A DNA stretch of 5,676 nucleotides from an uncultured Spirochaetaceae bacterium (GCA_902797925.1 CADBUT010000294.1:1-5676); one strand, 5' to 3'; counted from the first letter of the stretch, positions 1 to 4,950 are shown. Notes: generated from the sequence alone by a model not told the origin. Numbers and translations: made by a program.

Positions 1-550
1 CGTAAGAATGAATATCATTTTCACAAAACAAGACATTCAGTTCCGGGCAGCCGGCCTCTGTAAGATAGGAATGATAAGGACACTGGGTAATATCCATGCG
101 GAAACAGCTCTTTTCTTTTGGATAAAACACATTCTTAAAGCCCGCTGTTTCGCCGAACATTTTGTGGCTCATAGTATCCCACATGCTAAGAAAGAATTTT
201 TTGAAGCCCGGAAAACGGCAGCATTTTGCTATCATCTGCCCCATTTTATCTGATTTTTCAGCCATTTTTGTTTTCATTATGTCGTATGCAATTTCTGAAT
301 CTGCTTCTTTCATTGCAAGATAAATCGCCGCCGCAGGGAAAATAAACGAATCTGTATGTGCGCTTACGCCTTTAGGCAAATCTGTATGTGATGCATAAAG
401 TTCAAATAAGCGGTTTTCCGCATCAGCCCAGATTTTTTCAGTTTCAGAAGGTGCAAATCTTTTTGCAATTTCAGTTTTAAAAAGCTTTTTGCTTTTCATC
501 ACTTTGCAAGCCTTTTTATTCAATTCTTTTTTCTGATTTTCAGAAAGCAT
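1..550 (-). CDS. L-2-amino-thiazoline-4-carboxylic acid hydrolase family protein (3' end outside window)
   Basis: The reading frame is open from the ATG at 550 down to base 1, giving 183 residues, so the C-terminus lies beyond the left edge. A CAGGAG ribosome site (558-563) sits 7 bases before the ATG and fixes the start. The N-terminus is a Lys-rich helical stretch. The central part carries F-P-G-F-K-K-F-F (113-120) and the conserved-looking W-D-T-M-S-H (124-129). The C-terminal part is cysteine-rich, with C-P-Y (157-159) and G-C-P-E-L (167-171) followed by F-C-E-N-D (175-179). This pattern matches my memory of the ATC_hyd family (PF14196), about 200-220 residues long. The named activity opens the thiazoline ring of L-ATC on the way to L-cysteine, but most members are untested, so the substrate is unknown. 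No signal peptide is visible, so it is probably cytoplasmic. The gene has its own promoter and an operator shared with the methyltransferase gene. Confidence 0.75.
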   Translation of the reverse strand, partial: MLSENQKKELNKKACKVMKSKKLFKTEIAKRFAPSETEKIWADAENRLFELYASHTDLPKGVSAHTDSFIFPAAAIYLAMKEADSEIAYDIMKTKMAEKSDKMGQMIAKCCRFPGFKKFFLSMWDTMSHKMFGETAGFKNVFYPKEKSCFRMDITQCPYHSYLTEAGCPELNVLFCENDIHSY

Positions 551-569
551 GATTATTCTCCTGTTATAA

Positions 570-585
570 GTTAGCAAGTGCTAAC
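570..585. promoter_or_regulatory. Palindromic operator GTTAGC-AAGT-GCTAAC before the ATC-hydrolase-family gene
   Basis: This is a perfect 6-bp inverted repeat with a 4-base spacer. It lies directly after the predicted -10 box and 7 bases before the ribosome site of the gene starting at 550, so a bound protein would cover the transcription start. The same 12 defined bases, with one change, recur at 1454-1469 at the same place relative to another promoter. Size and symmetry suit a TetR-type repressor dimer; the protein itself is inferred. Confidence 0.75.
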
Positions 586-614
586 ATAATTGCACTAAAA
601 TCTGGAATTTTCAA
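586..614 (-). promoter_or_regulatory. Sigma70-type promoter for the ATC-hydrolase-family gene
   Basis: On the minus strand the -35 box reads TTGAAA (609-614) and the -10 box AATTAT (586-591), with a 17-base spacer. The -35 is strong (5 of 6) and the -10 moderate (4 of 6). The operator at 570-585 begins at the next base. The promoter-operator layout is close to that of the methyltransferase gene, which supports the call. Confidence 0.55.
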
Positions 615-675
615 TACCTTGCGCTGAATCTTTAAGCAAGTGCACACAACCTGTGAACATTTTAATAAATATTCA

Positions 676-704
676 TTGACAAGTTTGTAAGTCTATGCTA
701 ACTT
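676..704 (+). promoter_or_regulatory. Plus-strand promoter with no recognisable gene behind it
   Basis: A perfect -35 box TTGACA (676-681) is followed after 17 bases by a weak -10 candidate TAACTT (699-704). An operator-like sequence (687-702) overlaps spacer and -10, as at a repressor-controlled promoter. No convincing coding region follows on the plus strand before the methyltransferase gene arrives from the other side. A purine-rich AAAAGGA (741-747) follows but has no start codon at a usable distance. It may drive a short RNA or be left over from a lost regulator gene. Confidence 0.4.
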
Positions 705-743
705 AGCTATGAACATTGATTTATTTATTCACAGACTTACAAA
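684..743. repeat. 11-bp perfect inverted repeat flanking the orphan promoter region
   Basis: TTTGTAAGTCT (684-694) and AGACTTACAAA (733-743) are exact reverse complements separated by 38 bases. The left arm starts 2 bases after the TTGACA box, so it is inside the promoter. The right arm falls in the would-be transcript. If the promoter is real, most of the left arm is not transcribed, which points to a DNA-level role such as two protein sites or looping rather than an RNA hairpin. Confidence 0.6.
687..702. promoter_or_regulatory. Third, degenerate copy of the GTTAGC-N4-GCTAAC operator
   Basis: GTAAGT-CTAT-GCTAAC matches 10 of the 12 defined bases of the operator at 570-585. The right half-site is perfect and the left has two changes. 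It overlaps the -10 region of the plus-strand promoter that starts at 676. Further half-site-like sequences lie close by (TTAGC at 703-707, AGACTTAC at 733-740). Confidence 0.45.
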
Positions 744-776
744 AGGACGCAAATTTATCAACTAAACAACTAATTT

Positions 777-818
777 TCAGTCGATATTTTTGCGTATTTA
801 CGCATTTTTATCGACTGA
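777..818 (+). terminator. Two-part hairpin ending at the methyltransferase stop codon; possible plus-strand terminator
   Basis: The outer arms TCAGTCGATA (777-786) and TATCGACTGA (809-818) pair perfectly over 10 bp. A symmetric T4/T4 internal loop follows, then an inner stem TGCGT/ACGCA (791-795, 800-804). The run of five T after the inner stem (805-809) is on the plus strand, so the inner hairpin could stop plus-strand transcription from the promoter at 676. On the minus strand the tracts are A, so this is not a standard intrinsic terminator for the methyltransferase gene, although the hairpin begins at the base next to its TAA. Confidence 0.45.
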
Positions 819-1430
819 TTAGATTTTTGCTAGCCTTACACATTCCGCATACATCAAGTCTATGCGGCCGGGAACAACTTCGCTTTTGTTGATTTTCCAG
901 CCGTTACTTTGAATGAATGCGGCAAATTCTTCGGCTGTCCACTGATGCGCAAAATCTATGCCCAAAGTTTTTAACAGCTTAGCCCAGAGATTTTCTTTTT
1001 CTTCAGCATTACGGTGAATGTACGTTGGGCAAATAAGTAGCCCGCCGTCTTTTAGAACGCGGTCAATTTCGCCAAGAACTTTTTCTGGATTCGGTATTAC
1101 ATGAAGCGCGTTGGCGATAACAACGATATCAAAAGATTTGTCTGCATAAGAAAGGTCTGACGCATCGGCGATTTCAAAAACAACATTGCCAGCTGTGGCT
1201 TTTTTCTTAGCCTGATTTATCATTTCAGGCGAAAAATCTGTGGCCACCACTTTAGAAGCCTTATCTGCAATATGGTTTGCAATAAGCCCCGGACCTGTGG
1301 CAAGCTCAAGCACAATTTTTCCAGCCGCCGCGTCGCCGATATGCTTATACATATAATCATAAATGTTTTTCTGTGATTTCATTGCCAACGAATAAACCGG
1401 CGCGAATCTGTCCCAAATCGTCTTTTTCAT
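819..1430 (-). CDS. Class I SAM-dependent methyltransferase
   Basis: The 203-residue product has a full Rossmann-type SAM-binding core. Motif I is L-E-L-A-T-G-P-G (41-48); the acidic residue at the end of strand 2 is Asp65 in A-T-D-F-S-P-E-M; motif III is A-D-A-S-D-L (88-93); and the strand-4 block F-D-I-V-V-I-A-N-A-L-H-V (100-111) leads to the R-V-L-K-D-G-G region (124-130). The layout resembles the Methyltransf_11/UbiE-like group. The acceptor cannot be deduced, since the C-terminal substrate region has no feature I recognise; a small-molecule or lipid acceptor is more likely than nucleic acid. The length is normal and there is no signal peptide. AGGAA (1436-1440) lies 5 bases before the ATG at 1430. 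Promoter and operator lie just upstream, so it is probably a repressor-controlled single gene, co-regulated with the ATC-hydrolase-family gene. Confidence 0.9.
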   Translation of the reverse strand: MKKTIWDRFAPVYSLAMKSQKNIYDYMYKHIGDAAAGKIVLELATGPGLIANHIADKASKVVATDFSPEMINQAKKKATAGNVVFEIADASDLSYADKSFDIVVIANALHVIPNPEKVLGEIDRVLKDGGLLICPTYIHRNAEEKENLWAKLLKTLGIDFAHQWTAEEFAAFIQSNGWKINKSEVVPGRIDLMYAECVRLAKI

Positions 1431-1453
1431 TTTTATTCCTTTGAATTTCCTGT

Positions 1454-1469
1454 GTTAGCTCTTACTAAC
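1454..1469. promoter_or_regulatory. Palindromic operator GTTAGC-TCTT-ACTAAC before the methyltransferase gene
   Basis: The arms GTTAG/CTAAC form an inverted repeat; flanking bases extend it to TGTTAG/CTAACA (1453-1470). It matches the operator at 570-585 at 11 of 12 defined bases and lies 2 bases after the -10 box. The same position in two promoters indicates a common repressor, probably TetR-like. A weaker relative, 9 of 12 defined bases, lies at 1503-1518, just upstream of the -35 box, and could be an auxiliary site. Confidence 0.75.
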
Positions 1470-1471
1470 AT

Positions 1472-1500
1472 AGTATAAACTTTTATATACTGCCGGTCAA
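1472..1500 (-). promoter_or_regulatory. Sigma70-type promoter for the methyltransferase gene
   Basis: On the minus strand the -35 is TTGACC (1495-1500) and the -10 is TATACT (1472-1477), each 5 of 6 to consensus, with the ideal 17-base spacer. This is the best promoter in the window. The predicted transcription start falls inside the operator at 1454-1469. Confidence 0.8.
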
Positions 1501-1525
1501 CAATCAGCTGTTGCTAAATAGAGAG

Positions 1526-1557
1526 AAAAAGCCGGCTTTATTCAAGCCGACTTTTTT
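1526..1557. terminator. Intrinsic terminator after the HU/DUF4469 gene, usable in both directions
   Basis: The stem GCCGGCTT (1531-1538) pairs with AAGCCGAC (1544-1551) over 8 bp, including one G-T pair, with a 5-base loop. On the minus strand it is followed by five T (bases 1530-1526), on the plus strand by six T (1552-1557). It lies 12 bases beyond the TAG at 1570, ends transcription of that gene and isolates the methyltransferase promoter from it. Confidence 0.9.
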
Positions 1558-1569
1558 AGAAACCAACTG

Positions 1570-2343
1570 CTATTGTATTACAACAGCATCCGAAACTGTT
1601 TTAACAAGTTCCCTGCGCGCATATTTTAAGTTAGAAGGGGATCTTGTTTTCAGTACAATGCGGTATTTGCCGCCTGTAAGTGTCTTTGGCAAAGGAAAAA
1701 GCAAAGTTCCTGGCTTATTCACAACAAGTTTTGCTGTTACCTGTGTCCAGTCTGAGCCGGATTCATCAATAACAGCATCTTCGCCTGTTGCCGGAGCAAA
1801 CCAAATTCCACTGTCTTCGCCGCCAATCAAAAGTTTCTTTCCCAAAATCTGCACAGAACCATTCAAAGAAAGATTACCATCCGCAGAACATGTATCTACA
1901 TCAACAATTTTATTGATAACAGCTACTGGTTCAGAGTAATCCTCTTTGTCTACTGTGATCCCTGCAATTGCAGACTTTGTGAGTTCAGAAGGACTGAATT
2001 TCACCGTAATTTCCGGTGAATTTGTCTTTCCGTCTGTTGCTCCTTTACATGCAATATAAAACACGCCAAGGTTAAGACAGTTTACCGAATTACCGTTACC
2101 AAGTGATTCAGTAATTACCTTTTCAAGAGCATCACATACAGAGTAAACTGTACCTATATCCAGCTGCGGCACCTTTTTTGCCACCAGCTGAAGGACATTT
2201 CCTACAGTATGCGTATTGCGAATGGCTCTTCCGAAGAATTTGTCTGAAGAGTCTTTTGAAAAAGTGTTGAGCTGCAATTTTACAGCAACACGTCCTTTTG
2301 GTTCCTCGATGGAATCCATAAGATTTTCGTTTGGTATAGCCAT
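1570..2343 (-). CDS. HU-like DNA-binding domain protein with C-terminal DUF4469 (Ig-like) domain
   Basis: The 257-residue product has two parts. Residues about 18-125 resemble the HU-like IHF/HU fold family (HU-DNA_bdg, PF14848): V-A-V-K-L-Q-L-N, then a helical stretch with T-V-Y-S-V-C-D-A-L-E (65-74) and the short strand N-L-G-V-F-Y-I (91-97). Residues about 155-257 look like DUF4469, an Ig-like beta domain with the pattern G-S-V-Q-I-L-G-K-K-L (162-171), G-I-W-F (179-182) and a final G-K-Y-R-I-V-L-K-T (225-233). I know this architecture from Treponema and Bacteroidetes proteins of unknown role. Whether it binds DNA is not shown; there is no signal peptide or membrane segment. The start is set by GGGAGG (2352-2357), 8 bases before the ATG. 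The gene is single, with a structured leader upstream and a strong terminator downstream. The family call is from memory. Confidence 0.8.
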   Translation of the reverse strand: MAIPNENLMDSIEEPKGRVAVKLQLNTFSKDSSDKFFGRAIRNTHTVGNVLQLVAKKVPQLDIGTVYSVCDALEKVITESLGNGNSVNCLNLGVFYIACKGATDGKTNSPEITVKFSPSELTKSAIAGITVDKEDYSEPVAVINKIVDVDTCSADGNLSLNGSVQILGKKLLIGGEDSGIWFAPATGEDAVIDESGSDWTQVTAKLVVNKPGTLLFPLPKTLTGGKYRIVLKTRSPSNLKYARRELVKTVSDAVVIQ

Positions 2344-2351
2344 AAGCTAAA

Positions 2352-2357
2352 CCTCCC
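2352..2357 (-). promoter_or_regulatory. Ribosome binding site GGGAGG of the HU/DUF4469 gene, possibly masked by the leader
   Basis: GGGAGG lies 8 bases before the ATG at 2343. The overlapping TGGGAG (minus strand, 2358-2353) is exactly complementary to CTCCCA in the leader (minus strand, 2462-2457). Three of those leader bases also belong to the main leader stem, so the two pairings exclude each other. This is what a translational on/off switch would need. Confidence 0.6.
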
Positions 2358-2374
2358 AAAAATAAAATTAATGA

Positions 2375-2499
2375 CAGCGGCTCTTGAAACGGAAAAATTT
2401 AAGCTGTAAAATCTAACTGCAACATTAGGAACAGTGTTAAACTTTTCCGATAAGTCTGGGAGCCGCTGCCTGTTACATAACATGCAACTGTTTCCAGGC
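2375..2499 (-). ncRNA. Structured 5' leader of the HU/DUF4469 gene (two hairpins)
   Basis: Read on the minus strand, the first hairpin (2499-2469) pairs GTTGCAT with ATGTAAC around a 3-base loop and closes below with GCCT/AGGC. The second (2468-2375) has an outer 9-bp stem CAGCGGCTC/GAGCCGCTG, an internal loop, a 13-bp stem CGGAAAAGTTTAA/TTAAATTTTTCCG, and a short inner CTGT/ACAG pairing. In both hairpins the one non-Watson-Crick pair inside a long stem is G-U on the minus strand and would be A-C on the plus strand. This argues for folding as minus-strand RNA upstream of the gene. No known riboswitch class is recognised. It could instead be a small palindromic mobile element. Confidence 0.55.
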
Positions 2500-2509
2500 T
2501 TTTTATTTA

Positions 2510-2538
2510 TTCATACAGTGTTATTGTGTAAATGAAAA
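2510..2538 (-). promoter_or_regulatory. Weak promoter candidate for the HU/DUF4469 leader
   Basis: On the minus strand TTTTCA (2533-2538) and TATGAA (2510-2515) are spaced by 17 bases; each matches consensus at 4 of 6. A start about 7 bases downstream would place the 5' end just before the first leader hairpin at 2499. Other AT-rich -10-like sequences are present nearby, so the exact choice is uncertain. Confidence 0.3.
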
Positions 2539-2778
2539 TATAACAAAATAACTTTTAACCAATTGAACGTTTTCCATAGTACCATCAGTACAGTTTTTCA
2601 TGGTTCAAGTATAGTTCAAGACACATACCCAAAGTTCTGGACTTTAGTCTAACTACAAAAAGACTTTGCATAATGCAAAAAAATAAAAGGACGACATTAA
2701 AGCTGTACTAAAAAATTGCCGGTAATGCATTTTTTTACTTTTTCTTCAAATTAAAAAGAAACTGCTGTAAATGAATCG
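2539..2778. other. Non-coding AT-rich stretch with small symmetric motifs
   Basis: No reading frame here looks like a protein gene on either strand. Visible motifs are a direct repeat GTTCAAG (2603-2609 and 2614-2620, 11 bases apart, about one helical turn), a 15-base palindrome TTTGCAT-A-ATGCAAA (2665-2679), and a small stem TTTCTT/AAGAAA in the A/T-rich part around 2739-2760. None is tied to a gene. The stretch holds the region between the end of the hydrolase transcript and the DUF4469 promoter. Confidence 0.6.
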
Positions 2779-2893
2779 TATTATAACCGCGGTTGAAAGG
2801 ATATTATAACTGTAGTTTTAATAGCATTTCATCTGCGGATAAAATGCTATTATATCGGGCGTTGTAATGTTATTATAACCGTGAATGGTTCTC
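2779..2893. repeat. Array of five 23-base imperfect palindromic repeats
   Basis: Units start at 2779, 2802, 2825, 2848 and 2871, an exact 23-base period. Four begin with TATTATA; the consensus start is TATTATAACCG followed by a GGTT-containing right half. Several units are palindromes about their own centre: AACCGCGGTT in unit 1 (2785-2794), AACT-GT-AGTT in unit 2 (2808-2817), and a long hairpin in unit 3. CC/GG in unit 1 becomes CT/AG in unit 2, so symmetry is kept while sequence changes. Unit 5 is palindromic only with a shifted centre. The array starts 33 bases after the hydrolase stop codon. Confidence 0.65.
2819..2852 (-). repeat. 15-bp hairpin at the centre of the 23-base array
   Basis: TAATAGCATTT (2819-2829) and AAATGCTATTA (2842-2852) are perfect complements. 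Inside them, after one C-A position, ATC pairs with GAT around a 4-base loop. On the minus strand the mismatch becomes a U-G pair, so minus-strand RNA gives an unbroken 15-bp stem with a CGCA loop. No U-tract follows on the minus strand, so it is not a standard terminator. It may protect or process the 3' end of the hydrolase mRNA. Confidence 0.6.
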
Positions 2894-2925
2894 ATATATA
2901 ACACAGAAGAACGTGAAGCTTTTCG

Positions 2926-4017
2926 TCAATTTCTTGAATCGGAGAACGCATTTGTAAGCAAATCGAATTCTTCGTGGAAAAGCCGCGGATTGATGAAATG
3001 GTCTTCGCGTGCGCCGAGAACAAGCACATCTTGCGTAATCTTGTCCGCAATGCCGTGAAGCGTGAACTTTCTTATCCGCGCGATGTATTCCATCGGAGTC
3101 TTTGCATCGTAAGCGTACATACCGTGCAGTAGATTCCAGCGCACAAGCTCATCTTGCTTCATCATCTTTTTGTAGAAGCCGTTCATTATGTTGCGAACCG
3201 GCGACGACAAGATTTTTTCAATAAACGAGGCCACATTTCCCGGATGATCTGAAAGAACAACATGGAAAAAATCCGGGAAAATCGACCATGCGATTACTTT
3301 GTTTATGCGCTTTTCAAACGCAGCCGCGCGCGGAGCGAGATAGCCGCCAAGAGAAGCACCGATTATTGCGACATTTTCAAGCTTGAAATAGTCAAGAATT
3401 GCTGAAACAGGCTTTTCCCATTCGTACGTAAATTTCATATTCTGCACACGAAGCACGCCGCCCTGCCCCGGCCCTTCAAAAAGATAAACATCGTAGCCGC
3501 CCTGTGCAAGATAAAGCATCGGAAAGAACAACTCTTCAAAATAGCTGTCGTTGCCGCCGTGAAAGAGAACCGCTCCGCGAGAAGCACCACCGCCGTTATC
3601 AGCAGATTTTGCAACCATAACAGGCAGTTTTCCGCCTTGATACGGCACAAAATGGCGGCTCACTTTGCCGCTGTCAAAATAATCAGCGTAATATTCATAA
3701 AAAAGTGCGGCAGCTTTTTGATACTGCACCTGTTTTTGCGGGTCAGAATCATACATAAAGAATTCAGCCATACGCGCATAAGCAATTTCGTTTTGTGTGC
3801 GCCCTTCTTTATGTGCTTTCGCTTCAAGCGCGGTCAGTGTGTGCGTCCAGTCTTCGCTTGTCTTTATGCCTGTACATTCGCGGCAAACTTCGGCTTCATC
3901 GCCGCCGTCCCAAAAAATAACGCGGTTAAGCTGAAAATTGAAATTCGCATCTGAAACGATTTTGTGTGTTCCTGTCTTGAAAGTTACAGGCTTGTTTGAA
4001 TCATATTTTTCCATCAT
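2926..4017 (-). CDS. Alpha/beta hydrolase, apparently truncated at the C-terminus
   Basis: The 363-residue product has an N-terminal helical region (to about 120) and a hydrolase core. The oxyanion region is L-F-H-G-G-N-D-S-Y (151-159), the strand/turn Y-L-F-E-G-P-G-Q-G is at 178-186, the nucleophile elbow G-A-S-L-G-G at 220-225 makes Ser222 the nucleophile, and G-A-R-E-D-H-F-I (335-342) offers Asp339 as acid. Relatives I recall continue some 30-40 residues past this point with a block containing an N-H-C motif that supplies the histidine. Here the frame stops at S-R-N, and no suitable His remains. It may be inactive. Two ATGs are adjacent: AAGGAG (4022-4027) is 4 bases from the one at 4017 and 7 from the one at 4014, so 4014 is likely the true start. 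The substrate is unknown, probably a small ester or similar. The split AraC gene is just upstream. Confidence 0.8.
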   Translation of the reverse strand: MMEKYDSNKPVTFKTGTHKIVSDANFNFQLNRVIFWDGGDEAEVCRECTGIKTSEDWTHTLTALEAKAHKEGRTQNEIAYARMAEFFMYDSDPQKQVQYQKAAALFYEYYADYFDSGKVSRHFVPYQGGKLPVMVAKSADNGGGASRGAVLFHGGNDSYFEELFFPMLYLAQGGYDVYLFEGPGQGGVLRVQNMKFTYEWEKPVSAILDYFKLENVAIIGASLGGYLAPRAAAFEKRINKVIAWSIFPDFFHVVLSDHPGNVASFIEKILSSPVRNIMNGFYKKMMKQDELVRWNLLHGMYAYDAKTPMEYIARIRKFTLHGIADKITQDVLVLGAREDHFINPRLFHEEFDLLTNAFSDSRN

Positions 4018-4069
4018 CTGGCTCCTTAAATTGAATGTAGCACAAATGATTTTTCAGAACTTTCAATTA

Positions 4070-4128
4070 GATGCTATTCACGCCTGATGTTATTCTCCCA
4101 AATGTTATTCCCGCCGGATGCTAGTCCC
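4070..4128. repeat. Four direct repeats, consensus RATGYTATTCNC, 15-16 bases apart
   Basis: Copies lie at 4070-4081, 4086-4097, 4101-4112 and 4117-4128 with start spacing of about 16, 15 and 16. The first two are in the gap before the hydrolase gene, the third spans the TAA of the regulator gene (4105-4107), and the fourth is inside its last codons. They lie 55-110 bases upstream of the hydrolase start. Such regularly spaced direct repeats are the usual form of AraC-family binding sites, so they may be sites for the regulator encoded next to them. Confidence 0.65.
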
Positions 4129-4896
4129 GCTTTTCAAGAACTGTGAAAAAGAGATTCCGAACATGCGCTTGAATGTGGCGGCAAGATGGGAAGATGAATC
4201 AAAACCTGCATCAAGCGCAGCCTGCGTAAGATTGTTTCCGTTACGCACATGCGCAAATGCTTTTTGAATTTTGATAAACGCAAGATAACGGTGAAGCGGA
4301 ATTCCGACTTGCTCTGTAAACAAATGCGAAAGCCTGCTCTGCGAAAGATTCGCCGTATCACAAAGAAGCTTCATAACATCGTGCGGAATCGTTTCAAGTT
4401 CTGAAAGCATTGCTTTGACAGCGGTTATCCGCCTGTCAATTGCAGAATCAGGCTGGCTTCTGCTTTTCCAGCCGATGCTCTCAAGAATTTACACATCAAA
4501 CTCAAGACAATCATCAGTTTTCGGTATGCAGAAATTTTCAGCATGAAAGAGATTCGCGTACCTCGCTGAAACGGCATTTATCTTATCTAGAAACTGTTCA
4601 TCAGGCAGATAAAAGCTTTTTTCTTGTAGGAAAGCTTCTTTGACATAGCGCCCTAACGCGCTCACCGGCTCAAACAGACAAACTGTTGCAATGCAGCCGT
4701 CAAGATTGACTATATGCGGCACGTCTGAAGCGATAAACACGGCACGCCCTTCAAAAGCCGCACCATCAGCCGTGCCCGAAAAACTGCACTCCGGCGAAAA
4801 GATAAAGTGCAAAGCAAGATGGCTGTGCGTGTCAGGCGTGCCATAATCAGCAATGCACGAAAGATGATCATAAGTATAAGCAAGAAGCTTGGTCAT
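4105..4896 (-). pseudogene. AraC-family transcriptional regulator, split by an in-frame TAA
   Basis: Two open stretches, 4896-4489 and 4488-4105, are in the same frame and separated only by a TAA codon (4489-4491, codon 136 of 263). The first half is an AraC-type N-terminal sensor domain, with the cupin-like H-S-H-L-A-L-H-F (24-31) and later F-I-A-S-D-V-P-H. The second half has both helix-turn-helix units of the DNA-binding domain: about 175-196 (L-S-Q-S-R-L-S-H-L-F) and 222-245 (A-A-L-D-A-G-F-D-S-S-S-H-L). The total length fits a complete regulator, and the 26 codons between the stop and the next ATG (4410) read as ordinary linker protein. That ATG has no ribosome site, so the DNA-binding half is unlikely to be made separately. 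The ribosome site before 4896 is weak (GGAAAA, distant). Either a recent nonsense mutation or a sequence error. Confidence 0.85.
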
Positions 4897-4950
4897 TTAT
4901 TGTTTTTTCCATGCGAAAAAAGCAGGCAAAAAGAAGTTAGTTTCAAACAA

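Noticed and set aside
709..765. 18-codon plus-strand reading frame starting M-N-I-D-L-F
   Set aside because: It has no ribosome site before its ATG, is very short, and matches nothing I recognise; kept only as part of the orphan-transcript question.
1511..1939. Long plus-strand open frame opposite the HU/DUF4469 gene
   Set aside because: It runs antisense over the terminator and a well-supported gene, and its sequence shows no domain pattern.
2280..2483. 67-codon minus-strand frame over the DUF4469 leader
   Set aside because: No ribosome site, low-complexity sequence, and it coincides with strongly paired arms, which explain the lack of stops better than coding does.
2779..2893. CRISPR array
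   Set aside because: Units abut at 23 bases with no unique spacers, and no cas gene is present.
2880..2928. Frameshifted remnant of the hydrolase C-terminus beyond its stop codon
   Set aside because: Only a few scattered residues (K-S-F-T, E-N-H) in one shifted frame resemble the expected block; too weak to annotate.
3559..3954. Plus-strand open frame opposite the second hydrolase gene
   Set aside because: It is a shadow of the GC-rich third-position pattern of the real gene; it has no ribosome site and no domain.
4489..4491. Recoding of TAA as a sense codon in this organism
   Set aside because: TAA is used as a normal stop at the end of the methyltransferase gene and of the same AraC gene, so a local mutation or error is simpler.
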